A program made the position numbers and the translations under genes. From positions 1 to 64,000 of the forward strand of contig NZ_VUYU01000001.1 of assembly GCF_011682065.1 (NCBI RefSeq): DNA of 64,000 nt, read 5' to 3'. This document shows, piece after piece, positions 45,145-53,849 of this stretch. A model generated the notes under the pieces. That model had not been told where the DNA came from. It made no database searches and was given only the letters and a program-made list of their open reading frames with translations. The first letter of the stretch is position 1, and each line of letters starts with the position of its first letter. Origin of the DNA: Massilia rubra (GTDB taxonomy: Bacteria; Pseudomonadota; Gammaproteobacteria; Burkholderiales; Burkholderiaceae_D).

Positions 45145-45699
45145 ATGTGGTTCAGTCATCCAAAGCAGGTGGGCAGCCGCAAGCCCGTCGCCATGCTGGT
45201 TCAACGCCAGCGCCTCGAGCCGGCCAACGGCATTGCCATCGATAACCCGGTGATGTCGCTGCCGGTCCTCGGCCCCGGCCTGGTGCCGGCCAGCGCGCCC
45301 GAAACGGTGCAGTTTTCGGTGCGCTATGCGTTGCCGGAATATGCCAGCTTCATGTGGCAGCACGCCGGCTATATCATCCGCCGGCGCCGCATCGGTACCC
45401 TGGCTACCTATTGGATGCAAATCAAAAGTACCGCGTCCGCGGCCCTGCATTTCGTCGCCCAGGGGCGGTCGCGCAATACCTATGAATTCACGATCGACAC
45501 GCACGGCATCGTGCGCGCCAGCCGCAGCGGCGTGACCCTGGTGCCTTGGGGCGATGTCTGTTCGATCCGGCGCTATTCGCGCGGCTTCATGATGGTGCTC
45601 AAACGCGGCACCCTGCCGATTCCGTTTCGCTGCCTGAGCCAGGCGCAGGGCGAGAGCATGGCGCGCTTCGGCGAATCGGTGCGGGCACTGAGAGGCTGA
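45145..45699 (+). CDS. YcxB-like domain protein
   Basis: 184 residues of unknown function. The N-terminal third is low in recognisable features. The C-terminal half (TYEFTIDTHGIVRASRSG, VPWGDVCSIRRYSRGFMMVLKRGTLPIPFRCL pattern) fits the YcxB-like beta-rich domain. Unlike typical family members there is no convincing pair of transmembrane helices; the segment AGYIIRRRRIGTL is too charged. It follows waaA by 45 bases with a GGGGAA ribosome site, and is convergent with the next gene. Confidence 0.75.
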   Translation: MWFSHPKQVGSRKPVAMLVQRQRLEPANGIAIDNPVMSLPVLGPGLVPASAPETVQFSVRYALPEYASFMWQHAGYIIRRRRIGTLATYWMQIKSTASAALHFVAQGRSRNTYEFTIDTHGIVRASRSGVTLVPWGDVCSIRRYSRGFMMVLKRGTLPIPFRCLSQAQGESMARFGESVRALRG

Positions 45700-45736
45700 G
45701 AGTCTTTGATGCGGCTGCGAGCCGGCCGGCATCTGT

Positions 45737-46738
45737 TCAGGCGCTGAACACCACCGGCATCTCCTGCGAGCGCTGGCGCAGCGCCAGCCTGGCGCCGTCA
45801 TAGTCGGGATACACCGATTCCACCTTGGCCCAGAAGCGCGCGCTGTGGTTCATCTCGAGCAGGTGCGCCAGTTCGTGCGCCACCACGTAGTCGACCAGCG
45901 GCAGCGCGTAGTGGACCAGGCGCCAGTTCAGGCGGATGCGCCCATCGACCGTGCATGAACCCCAGCGCGTGCCGGCCGACGAGAGCGTGAGCGAGGCATG
46001 GCGCACCCCCAGTTTTTCGGCATACAGGTCGAGCCGTTCGGCGAACAGGCGCTTCGCTTCCGCCTGGAACCAGATTTTCACCCGCTCCTGCAACTGCCAT
46101 TCGGCCAGTCCCGCCACCACGCCCACGGTCAGCACGCGCGCCTGCGCATCGAACTCGCAACGGCTGCGCGGCGCGTCGACCAGGCGCAGGGTGATGTTCG
46201 CGCCCAGGTAGGGCAACTGGGCGCCATCGACCCACACCACCGGCGCGCGTTCCTGACGCGTGGCGCGCCGCTCGCCGCGTTCGCGCAGCTTGGTGAGGAT
46301 CCAGCGCTGCTTGGCGCGGATGGCGTTGTCGATGTCGGCCAGGGCGATGCGCTTTGGGGCCGTGACGCGCAGGCCCTGGTCGTCGATCATGAAGCCGATC
46401 GAACGCCGGCTCGAGCGGCGCAGTTCGAATTCGAGGCTATGGGGACCGAGCTGAATGCGCCGCAGCGGCGGCGCGTCCGGTGCGCGCACCGGCGTGGGAA
46501 AAACGACTTTGGGCGGCGCCGGCGGCGCCTTGAACAGCGGCTGCGGCGCGCTGGACTGCTTTGCGGCCGGTTCGAGCGCCGCAAAAAAGTCCTGGGCAAA
46601 CAGTTCGAGCTGGTCGCCGTCGATCTTGGGCGAGGACTCGTTCTTTTGCGGCGCCGATGACTGGATCAGGGCGCCGACTCCGCTCAGCCAGCGTTGTAGG
46701 CGTGGGGCGAAATGACGCGCATTTCGGATTCTATCCAA
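45737..46738 (-). CDS. YgjP/SprT-like zinc metallopeptidase (DUF45, M48-like)
   Basis: About 333 residues. The C-terminal about 230 residues form the DUF45 domain, ending in the zinc site HELAHLLEMNHSARFW (HExxH variant HELAH, third ligand His). LSSAGTRWGSCTVDGRIRLNWRL is the family hallmark. The N-terminal about 100 residues are Pro/Ala-rich. No signal peptide, so cytoplasmic; the substrate is unknown. The TTG at 46738 is chosen because AGAGGT lies 7 bases before it. It starts inside the acyltransferase gene. An ATG at 46852 would add 38 residues overlapping that gene further. Confidence 0.88.
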   Translation of the reverse strand: MDRIRNARHFAPRLQRWLSGVGALIQSSAPQKNESSPKIDGDQLELFAQDFFAALEPAAKQSSAPQPLFKAPPAPPKVVFPTPVRAPDAPPLRRIQLGPHSLEFELRRSSRRSIGFMIDDQGLRVTAPKRIALADIDNAIRAKQRWILTKLRERGERRATRQERAPVVWVDGAQLPYLGANITLRLVDAPRSRCEFDAQARVLTVGVVAGLAEWQLQERVKIWFQAEAKRLFAERLDLYAEKLGVRHASLTLSSAGTRWGSCTVDGRIRLNWRLVHYALPLVDYVVAHELAHLLEMNHSARFWAKVESVYPDYDGARLALRQRSQEMPVVFSA

Positions 46739-47469
46739 TTTTCTACCTCTTGCATCAAGCTGTCGGGAGTGTGTCCATCGGGAGAAATCGGTTTGCCGAC
46801 CGACACCGTGATCACACCGGGGCGTTTCAGAAAAGAGTTCTTGGGCCAGCATTCACCTGAATTATGCGCGATCGGCACCACCACCGCATTCGTTTCAATC
46901 GCCAGGCGCGTACCGCCGCTTTTGTATTTACCTGTTTGACCGACCGGGATGCGGGTCCCTTCAGGGAACATGATAATCCATTGACCGGTGGCCAGGCGTC
47001 GTTTGCCATGCGCGACGACGTGCTTGAAGGCGTTCTTGCCCTGTTTGCGGTCGATCGGAATCATGCGCAGCAGCGCCATGGCCCAGCCGAAGAAGGGGAT
47101 ATACAAAATCTCCTTCTTGAAGACGAACACCAAAGGGCGGGTCAGGTTCGGCAGCAGAAAAATCGTCTCCCACGCCGACTGGTGTTTCGACAGCACGATG
47201 GCCGGTGCGTCGGGCAGGTTGTCGTAGCCCTTGAATTCGTAACGGATGCCGCAAATGACCTTGGCGCACCAGATCACGAAGACATTCCAGCGCGAGGTGA
47301 CCCAGAAGCGTTGGTTGTACGGCAGCGGCGCGGCCAGGAAGCACACGCAGGCCCACACAATGGTGGCCACGACCATGATCACGGTAAACAACAGGGAACG
47401 CAGGAACAGGAAGGTATGACGCAAAGAAGTCTCCGGGGATGCGTGAGGGGTGGTGTCAGGTTGCGCCAT
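46684..47469 (-). CDS. PlsC-type 1-acylglycerol-3-phosphate acyltransferase
   Basis: A 261-residue membrane acyltransferase. A hydrophobic segment (LLFTVIMVVATIVWACVCFLAAPL) lies at residues 26-49. The catalytic Hx4D motif appears as KHQSAWE, with Glu in place of Asp. KKEILYIPFFGWAM, IPIDRK and IMFPEGTRIPVG are further acyltransferase blocks. It probably makes phosphatidic acid or acylates another lysolipid. It overlaps gmhB by 14 bases upstream and the protease gene downstream, so glyQ-glyS-gmhB-plsC-protease looks like one operon. Confidence 0.92.
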   Translation of the reverse strand: MAQPDTTPHASPETSLRHTFLFLRSLLFTVIMVVATIVWACVCFLAAPLPYNQRFWVTSRWNVFVIWCAKVICGIRYEFKGYDNLPDAPAIVLSKHQSAWETIFLLPNLTRPLVFVFKKEILYIPFFGWAMALLRMIPIDRKQGKNAFKHVVAHGKRRLATGQWIIMFPEGTRIPVGQTGKYKSGGTRLAIETNAVVVPIAHNSGECWPKNSFLKRPGVITVSVGKPISPDGHTPDSLMQEVENWIESEMRVISPHAYNAG

Positions 47470-48028
47470 GGCCGGCTGGCGCGGCCGGGGCAGTGGCCTT
47501 GAGCAGCGCGCTGACCATCGTCGCCAGGTCGGGGAAGACCTGGGTGCCTGGCGGCAGGCCGCCGGTCTCGCGGGTCTTCTCGCCTTTGCCGGTCAGGACC
47601 AGGTAGGGCGTGCAGCCGCTGATGAAGCCTGCCTGCAGGTCGCGCAGCGAGTCGCCTACGGTCGGTACGCCTTTCAGGCTGACCTTGAAGCGCTTGGAGA
47701 TTTCTTCGAACATGCCCGACTTGGGCTTGCGGCAGTCGCAGTTGTCGATGGCCGCGTGCGGGCAGAAGAAGATGGCGTCGATGTCCGCGCCGACCTGCTG
47801 CGCGCTGGCGTGCATCTTCTGGTGGATGGCATTCAAAATCGCCATGTCGAACAGTTCGCGCGCAATGCCCGACTGGTTCGACGCGATGACCACCCGATAA
47901 CCCGCCTGGTTCAGGCGGGCGATCGCTTCGAGCGAGCCGGGGATCGGAATCCATTCGGCCGGCGACTTGATAAAGGCCGGCGAATCGTGGTTGATGACGC
48001 CGTCCCGGTCGAGGATGATCATCTTCAT
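47456..48028 (-). CDS. gmhB: D-glycero-beta-D-manno-heptose-1,7-bisphosphate 7-phosphatase
   Basis: A HAD-family phosphatase in ADP-heptose synthesis for LPS. 190 residues. The nucleophile motif is IILDRDGVIN, motif II is IASNQSG, and the zinc-binding CPHAAIDNCDCRKPK is characteristic of GmhB. The later Asp is in TVGDSLRDLQAG. It lies 11 bases after glyS. The product feeds the heptosyltransferase WaaC encoded at 42.8 kb. Confidence 0.96.
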   Translation of the reverse strand: MKMIILDRDGVINHDSPAFIKSPAEWIPIPGSLEAIARLNQAGYRVVIASNQSGIARELFDMAILNAIHQKMHASAQQVGADIDAIFFCPHAAIDNCDCRKPKSGMFEEISKRFKVSLKGVPTVGDSLRDLQAGFISGCTPYLVLTGKGEKTRETGGLPPGTQVFPDLATMVSALLKATAPAAPAGHGAT

Positions 48029-48039
48029 GCGTGCTTCTC

Positions 48040-50130
48040 CTAGGCCGCCAGCTTCGAAATGTCGGCCACGCGGTTCATCATGCCGTGCAGGACCGACAGC
48101 AGCGCCAGGCGGTTGTTGCGCAGCGCCAGGTCTTCGTCCATCACCATCACGTCATCGAAAAACCTGGCGACGTCGTCGCGCAGCTGGGCCAGTGTTTTCA
48201 GCGTGCCTGCAAAGTCGCGCGCCGCAAAGGCCGCGTCGATCTCGGGGCGCACGCGCGCAATCGCCGCGAACAGGGTGCGTTCGGCGTCTTCCTTGAGCAG
48301 CGCTTCGGAAGGTTCTTCGGCCACGGCGCCGTTTTTCTTGAGGATGTTGGTGATGCGCTTGTTCGCTTCGGCCAGGGTGACGCTTTCCGGCAGGGCGGCA
48401 AAGGCTTGCACCGCTTCCAGGCGAGCGACGATGTCGTGCAGGCGATCGACGTGCGAGGTGAGCACCGCTTCGACTTCGTTGGCGGAGAAGCCGCGCTCGC
48501 GCAGCACGCCGCGCAGGCGCTCGAACATGAAGGCGCGCACGTCCAGCACCGGATCGGTGAAGCCGGCGATGCCTTCGAAGCGCGCGTTGGCGAATCCGAG
48601 CAGCTGGATGATCGACACGTCCATGCGTTTTTCGACCAGCATGCGCAGCACGCCCAGCGCGTGGCGGCGCAGTGCGAACGGATCTTTTTCACCGGTTGGC
48701 TGCAGGCCGATGCCCCAGATGCCGACCAGGGTTTCGAGCTTGTCGGCCAGGGCCACGGCGGTGCCGGTGTCGGTCGATGGCAGGCTGTCGCCGGCAAAGC
48801 GCGGCTGATAGTGCTCGGTCGCGGTCAAGGCCACTTCTTCCGGCTCGCCGTCGTGACGCGCATAGTAGGTGCCCATGATGCCTTGCAGCTCGGGGAATTC
48901 GCCCACCATGTCGGTCAAGAGGTCGGCCTTGGACAGTTGCGCGCCGCGCGCGGCCAGTTGTTCGTCGTAGCCCATGGTGCGGGCGATGTCGGTGGCAATG
49001 GCCACCACGCGCTGCGAACGCGCGGCCTGGGTGCCCAGCTTGTTGTGGTAGACCACATTGGCCAGCAGCGGCAGGCGCGACTCGAGCGTTTTCTTCTTGT
49101 CCTGCTCGAAGAAGAACTTGGCGTCGGACAGGCGCGGACGCACCACGCGCTCGTTGCCGCCGATGATGTGCTGCGCATCGTCCGTCTCGATGTTGGAGAC
49201 GATCAGGAAGCGCGAACGCAGCTTGCCGGCGGCATCGGTCAGCGCAAAATACTTCTGGTTGGTCTGCATGGTGAGGATCAGGCATTCCTGCGGCACGGCC
49301 AGGAATTCTTCTTCGAAGCGGCACTCGTAGACCACCGGCCACTCGACCAGCGCCGACACTTCGTCCAGCAGCGACTCGGGCATCAGCACCTGGTCGGCGC
49401 CCGCCGCTTGCAGCAGGGCGGTGCGGATTTTTTCCTTGCGCGCCTCGACATTGGCGATCACCTTGCCGTCGGCTTCGAGCGTGGCCGCGTACTGGTCCGC
49501 GTGCGCGATCGTCAAGGGCTCGCCATCGGTCAGGAAGCGGTGGCCGAGGGTCTGCTGGCCGGCGGCCAGGCCCAGCAGGGTCAAGGGCACGACGGCCTCG
49601 CCATGCAGCGCAACGAGCTTGTGGGCCGGGCGCACGAACTGCACGGTGGCGCCGTCCGGACGCTGGTAGCTCATTAATTTGGGGATCGGCAGCTTGGCGG
49701 CCGATTCTTCCAGCGCGGCCTGCAGGCCGGTTTGCAAGGCGCTGCCGGCCACCTGGCGGGTGTAGAACAGGCTTTCCGCCTTGCCGTCCACGGCGCGTTC
49801 CAGGGTCGCGATATCGAGGTCGGGCACGCCGAGGGCGGCCAGCTTCTTGGCCAGCGGCGCGGTGCCCTTGCCGTCGGCGTCCAGTGCGACGCTGACCGGC
49901 AAGACTTTTTCACGCACCGATTTATCGGGCGACATGGCGCGCACGCCGGTGATCGAGACGGCCAGGCGGCGCGGCGAGGCGTAGCTTGTCGCCACGCTGT
50001 CGTCGCCGAGGAAGTCGCGCGATTTGAGTCCGTTCACAATGCCGGCGGCGAACGCGGCGCCCAGTTTGGCCAGCGCTTTCGGCGGCAGTTCTTCGGTCAG
50101 CAGTTCGACGAGTAGGGTTTGATTCATCAT
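48040..50130 (-). CDS. glyS: Glycyl-tRNA synthetase beta subunit
   Basis: The tRNA-binding subunit of the tetrameric bacterial GlyRS. 696 residues, the usual size. It starts [17 protein letters not shown]. The body shows [29 protein letters not shown] and [15 protein letters not shown] patterns, then [29 protein letters not shown] in segments, and a C-terminal anticodon-binding domain ending [16 protein letters not shown]. Paired with glyQ 14 bases upstream. Confidence 0.98.
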   Translation of the reverse strand: MMNQTLLVELLTEELPPKALAKLGAAFAAGIVNGLKSRDFLGDDSVATSYASPRRLAVSITGVRAMSPDKSVREKVLPVSVALDADGKGTAPLAKKLAALGVPDLDIATLERAVDGKAESLFYTRQVAGSALQTGLQAALEESAAKLPIPKLMSYQRPDGATVQFVRPAHKLVALHGEAVVPLTLLGLAAGQQTLGHRFLTDGEPLTIAHADQYAATLEADGKVIANVEARKEKIRTALLQAAGADQVLMPESLLDEVSALVEWPVVYECRFEEEFLAVPQECLILTMQTNQKYFALTDAAGKLRSRFLIVSNIETDDAQHIIGGNERVVRPRLSDAKFFFEQDKKKTLESRLPLLANVVYHNKLGTQAARSQRVVAIATDIARTMGYDEQLAARGAQLSKADLLTDMVGEFPELQGIMGTYYARHDGEPEEVALTATEHYQPRFAGDSLPSTDTGTAVALADKLETLVGIWGIGLQPTGEKDPFALRRHALGVLRMLVEKRMDVSIIQLLGFANARFEGIAGFTDPVLDVRAFMFERLRGVLRERGFSANEVEAVLTSHVDRLHDIVARLEAVQAFAALPESVTLAEANKRITNILKKNGAVAEEPSEALLKEDAERTLFAAIARVRPEIDAAFAARDFAGTLKTLAQLRDDVARFFDDVMVMDEDLALRNNRLALLSVLHGMMNRVADISKLAA

Positions 50131-50144
50131 TCTAGTTTTATCTT

Positions 50145-51071
50145 TCAGGCGGCGAGCGGCGCTTTGGGAGCCATCGGGAATCCCAGCTTTTCGCGCGAGT
50201 CGTAATAGGCTTGGGCGACCAGGCGCGACAAGGTGCGCACGCGCCCGATGTAGGCGGCGCGTTCGGTGACCGAAATGGCGCCACGCGCGTCGAGCATGTT
50301 GAAGCTGTGCGAAGCCTTCATGATCTGCTCGTAGGCCGGCAGGGTCAGTTCGAGTTCGATCAGGCGCTTGGCTTCCGATTCGTGGTTGGCGAACTGGGTA
50401 AACAGCAGGTCGGTGTTGGCGTGTTCGAAGTTATAGGTCGATTGCTCGACTTCGTTCTGATGGAACACGTCGCCGTAGCTGAGCGATTTCTTGACCGGAG
50501 CGCCGGCCGCCCCATCTTCTTCCCATTCGGTCCAGACCAGGTCGTACACGTTCTCGACGCCCTGCAAGTACATGGCCAGCCGTTCGATGCCGTAGGTGAT
50601 TTCGCCGAGCACCGGCTTGCAATCGAGGCCGCCCACTTGCTGGAAATAGGTGAACTGGGTCACTTCCATGCCGTTCAGCCAGACTTCCCAGCCGAGGCCC
50701 CAGGCGCCCAGTGTCGGGCTTTCCCAGTCGTCTTCGACGAAGCGCACATCGTTCTTTTGCAGGTCCAGGCCGAGCGCCTTGAGCGAACCCAAGTACAGGT
50801 CGAGGATGTTTTCCGGCGCCGGTTTCAGGACCACCTGATACTGATAGTAGTGCTGCATGCGGTTCGGGTTTTCGCCGTAACGGCCATCTTTCGGGCGGCG
50901 CGAGGGCTGCACGTAGGCGGCGCGCCAGGGTTCCGGTCCGATGGCGCGCAGGAAGGTGCCTGTGTGAAAGGTGCCCGCGCCGACTTCCATATCGTATGGC
51001 TGGAGCAAGGCGCAGCCCTGCTTGTCCCAGTAGGTTTGCAAGGTCAGGATAATTTGTTGAAATGTGAGCAT
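50145..51071 (-). CDS. glyQ: Glycyl-tRNA synthetase alpha subunit
   Basis: The catalytic subunit, charging tRNA-Gly. 308 residues from the ATG at 51071, which matches the usual N-terminus ([15 protein letters not shown]). Class II features are [38 protein letters not shown], and [29 protein letters not shown] seen in parts. It opens the glyQ-glyS-gmhB operon. An upstream in-frame extension to 51128 is not supported. Confidence 0.98.
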   Translation of the reverse strand: MLTFQQIILTLQTYWDKQGCALLQPYDMEVGAGTFHTGTFLRAIGPEPWRAAYVQPSRRPKDGRYGENPNRMQHYYQYQVVLKPAPENILDLYLGSLKALGLDLQKNDVRFVEDDWESPTLGAWGLGWEVWLNGMEVTQFTYFQQVGGLDCKPVLGEITYGIERLAMYLQGVENVYDLVWTEWEEDGAAGAPVKKSLSYGDVFHQNEVEQSTYNFEHANTDLLFTQFANHESEAKRLIELELTLPAYEQIMKASHSFNMLDARGAISVTERAAYIGRVRTLSRLVAQAYYDSREKLGFPMAPKAPLAA

Positions 51072-51174
51072 CTTGGTGGCTGTCGCGCGGCTGACGGCGC
51101 GAACGAATGAGTTTGCTAAAACGACCAATTTTAGCGGGTTTTAGCGGGACGCTGGGGGGCAAGTGACGACAATG

Positions 51175-52734
51175 TCATGTTTGCTGCGTTTTTGCAAAGT
51201 TACGGCCCGAGAACCAGGCGACGCCGAACGCCAGCGCCGCCAGTGCCAGGAACAAATAGTTGCCCATGCGGATGAATGGCGTCATGCCGCCCATGCCCTG
51301 CACCTGGGCCGCCAGGACGCCGTTGCTGTACATCGGCAGGGAATGGACGATCTTGCCGCGCCCATCGATCACGACCGTCGCGCCGGTGTTGGTGGCGCGC
51401 AGCATCGGCCGCCCGGTTTCGAGCGAACGCATTTGCGACATCTGCACATGCTGGGGAATCGCCACCGATTCGCCGAACCAGGCCAGGTTCGACATATTGA
51501 GCAGCATCGTGGCCGGATGCGGCATGGTGCGCAGCTGTAAGGCAATTTCTTCGCCAAAGGCATCTTCGTAACAGACATTCGGCAACACCAGCTGGTCCTT
51601 GACGGCAAAAGGGCTCTGCACTTGCGCCCCGCGGCTCATGTCGCCCAGCGGAATGTGCATCATGTCGACGAACCAGCGGAAACCCAGCGGAATGAACTCG
51701 CCGAACGGGACCAGGTGGTGCTTGTCGTAGCGGTAATCCTGGCCGGACGGGTTGACGCCGATCACGCTGTTGGCATAGCTGCCGGGTCCGTCGGACATGG
51801 GAATGCCGGACAGGATGTGGCTGCCGGTGGCGGCGGCATAGTTCTTGAGCGACGGCAAATAATCGGGCGGCAGGTACTGGGGCAGGCTGGCGATGGCAGT
51901 CTCCGGCAGGGCGATCAGGTCGGCCGGCTGGGCGGTGATCATGCCGCGATACATTTCCAGCGCGCGCAGTACGTGGTCCGGATCGAATTTTTTCTGTTGT
52001 TCGACGTTGCCCTGCAACAGGCGCACGCTGATCGGCTTGCCTTGCGGTGCGGTCCAGGCCACGAAGGTGAGCCCGTAGCCGGCCGCGAGGATGGCGCCGA
52101 GCAAGCCCATGCCGGGCCAGCGCGCGCGCTGGGTCAGCATGACGATGCAACTGGCGCAGACGGCCGCGATCGCCCCGATGCCGTACACGCCGACAATCGG
52201 GGCGTAGCCGCCCAGCGGGCTGGCGTTATGGGCGTAACCGGTGGCCACCCAGGGGAAGCCCGTCATGACCCAGCCGCGCATCCAGTCCGACAAGCCCCAG
52301 GCCACCGGCAGCACCAGCAGCAGGAAACTGGCAACCGGAAGGGACCAGCGCTTGCGCAGCCAGGTCGACACCCCGCTGGCCAAGGCCCCGAACAAGCCCA
52401 TGTACAGACCCAGCAGGCACACGGCCGCCACCGCCATCGGCCCCGGAATGCTGCCGAAGCGATTCATGGAGATGTATAGCCAGTGCATGCCGGCAACCGA
52501 CCAGCCGAAGCCGAAGGCCCAGCCGATCAGGCTGCTGCGGCGGACATTGGTGTCCATGCCGATTTGGTAGAACAGGAAGGCGAGCGCGAGGATTTGCAGC
52601 GGCCACCAGCCGACCGGCGCGAACGCCAGCACGCAGGACGCGCCCGCGAGGGCGGCGAACAGCATGGGCAACAGCGTGGTGCGGGGAGCGCGCAGCGCCG
52701 GATCGAGCGGAACGGTCGAGCGGCGCAACATCAA
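51175..52734 (-). CDS. lnt: Apolipoprotein N-acyltransferase
   Basis: An inner-membrane enzyme adding the third acyl chain to lipoproteins. 519 residues. Several hydrophobic segments occupy residues 20-215, then a periplasmic nitrilase-like domain with the catalytic triad Glu in ALPETAIA, Lys in YDKHHLVPFGEF and Cys in NVCYEDAFG. A C-terminal membrane segment follows (LFLALAALAFGVAWF). It overlaps corC by 4 bases, the classic corC-lnt pair. Confidence 0.97.
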   Translation of the reverse strand: MMLRRSTVPLDPALRAPRTTLLPMLFAALAGASCVLAFAPVGWWPLQILALAFLFYQIGMDTNVRRSSLIGWAFGFGWSVAGMHWLYISMNRFGSIPGPMAVAAVCLLGLYMGLFGALASGVSTWLRKRWSLPVASFLLLVLPVAWGLSDWMRGWVMTGFPWVATGYAHNASPLGGYAPIVGVYGIGAIAAVCASCIVMLTQRARWPGMGLLGAILAAGYGLTFVAWTAPQGKPISVRLLQGNVEQQKKFDPDHVLRALEMYRGMITAQPADLIALPETAIASLPQYLPPDYLPSLKNYAAATGSHILSGIPMSDGPGSYANSVIGVNPSGQDYRYDKHHLVPFGEFIPLGFRWFVDMMHIPLGDMSRGAQVQSPFAVKDQLVLPNVCYEDAFGEEIALQLRTMPHPATMLLNMSNLAWFGESVAIPQHVQMSQMRSLETGRPMLRATNTGATVVIDGRGKIVHSLPMYSNGVLAAQVQGMGGMTPFIRMGNYLFLALAALAFGVAWFSGRNFAKTQQT

Positions 52735-53609
52735 TCGTGTTCGTCTTCGGGCAGCGGAAGTTTTTCCACCAACAAGACATGCACCTGGCGCGCGTCGGCA
52801 CGCAACACTTCGAAGCGCAGGTTGGCCACGTCGAAGGTGTCGCCCTTGTGCGGCATGCGCCCGAGGTGGCTGGCAACGAGGCCGCCAATGGTGTCGACGT
52901 CGTCTTCGGGCAGGTTGGTGCCGAGTTCTTCGTTGAACTGGCTGATCTCGGTCAAGGCCTTGATGCGCCAGCGCGGGCCGAGCTGGCCTTCCTTGATCGA
53001 CAGGATGTTGTCTTCTTCTTCATCGAAATCGTATTCATCCTCGATGTCGCCGACAATCTGCTCGAGCACGTCTTCAATCGTGATCAGGCCGGCAACGCCG
53101 CTGTATTCGTCGACGACGATGGCCATGTGATTGTGATTGGCGCGGAAATCGCGCAGCAGCACATTCAGGCGTTTCGATTCTGGAATGAAGATGGCGGGAC
53201 GCAGCATCTCGCGCACGTCGAACGTTTCTTCGGCGTAGTAGCGTAGCAAGTCCTTGGCCAGCAGGATGCCGATGACCTTGTCGCGTTCGCCCTCGATGGC
53301 AGGGAAGCGCGAGTGGGCTGTTTCCAGCACTTGCGGCATCCATTCCTCGATCGGCTTGCTGATGTCGATGACGTCCATCTGCGAGCGCGGCACCATGATG
53401 TCGCGCGCGGACAGGTCCGAGACCTGGAACACCCCTTCGATCATGGACAGCGCATCGGCGTCGATCAGGTTGCGTTCATGGGCGTCGTGCAGCACTTCAA
53501 GCAGCTCGGCGCGGTTTTCGGGCTCGGGAGAGATCAGTGCGGTCAGGCGTTCAAACAGTGACCGGTGGGTCTTGGCGTCCGTTCGGACGTCATTAGGGTG
53601 CTCTGGCAT
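52731..53609 (-). CDS. corC: CorC/HlyC-family CBS-domain protein
   Basis: 292 residues. After a short N-terminal helical part, the first CBS domain begins at ARDIMVPRSQMDVID, the second spans RPAIFIPESKRLNVLLRDF and NHMAIVVDEYSGVAGLITIEDVLEQIVGDIEDEYD, and the transporter-associated CorC/HlyC domain closes the protein. It is tied to Mg/Co efflux or lipoprotein maturation. The ATG at 53609 is taken over an upstream frame extension because family members start here. Confidence 0.96.
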   Translation of the reverse strand: MPEHPNDVRTDAKTHRSLFERLTALISPEPENRAELLEVLHDAHERNLIDADALSMIEGVFQVSDLSARDIMVPRSQMDVIDISKPIEEWMPQVLETAHSRFPAIEGERDKVIGILLAKDLLRYYAEETFDVREMLRPAIFIPESKRLNVLLRDFRANHNHMAIVVDEYSGVAGLITIEDVLEQIVGDIEDEYDFDEEEDNILSIKEGQLGPRWRIKALTEISQFNEELGTNLPEDDVDTIGGLVASHLGRMPHKGDTFDVANLRFEVLRADARQVHVLLVEKLPLPEDEHD

Positions 53610-53849
53610 AGTTGGCGTGAGCCGTTGTTGCGATAGGCGTAGGATACACCAAAAGCGGGGTTGCCTGTTTTTTAAGCGGAACCGGGGCCGGTATACGGGG
53701 CACGATGGCGCTGGACCGGGCTTCTTCGCCGGCATCGGCCACCGTTGCGCCGTTGGTGGGCATCAACGGGCAGTCGCGGGAAAGGCGCGCTGGCGAGCGA
53801 GGCGCTCGCGCGGCTGGGGGAAATAGCGCGCCCCTCTCGCCGGCGCCGC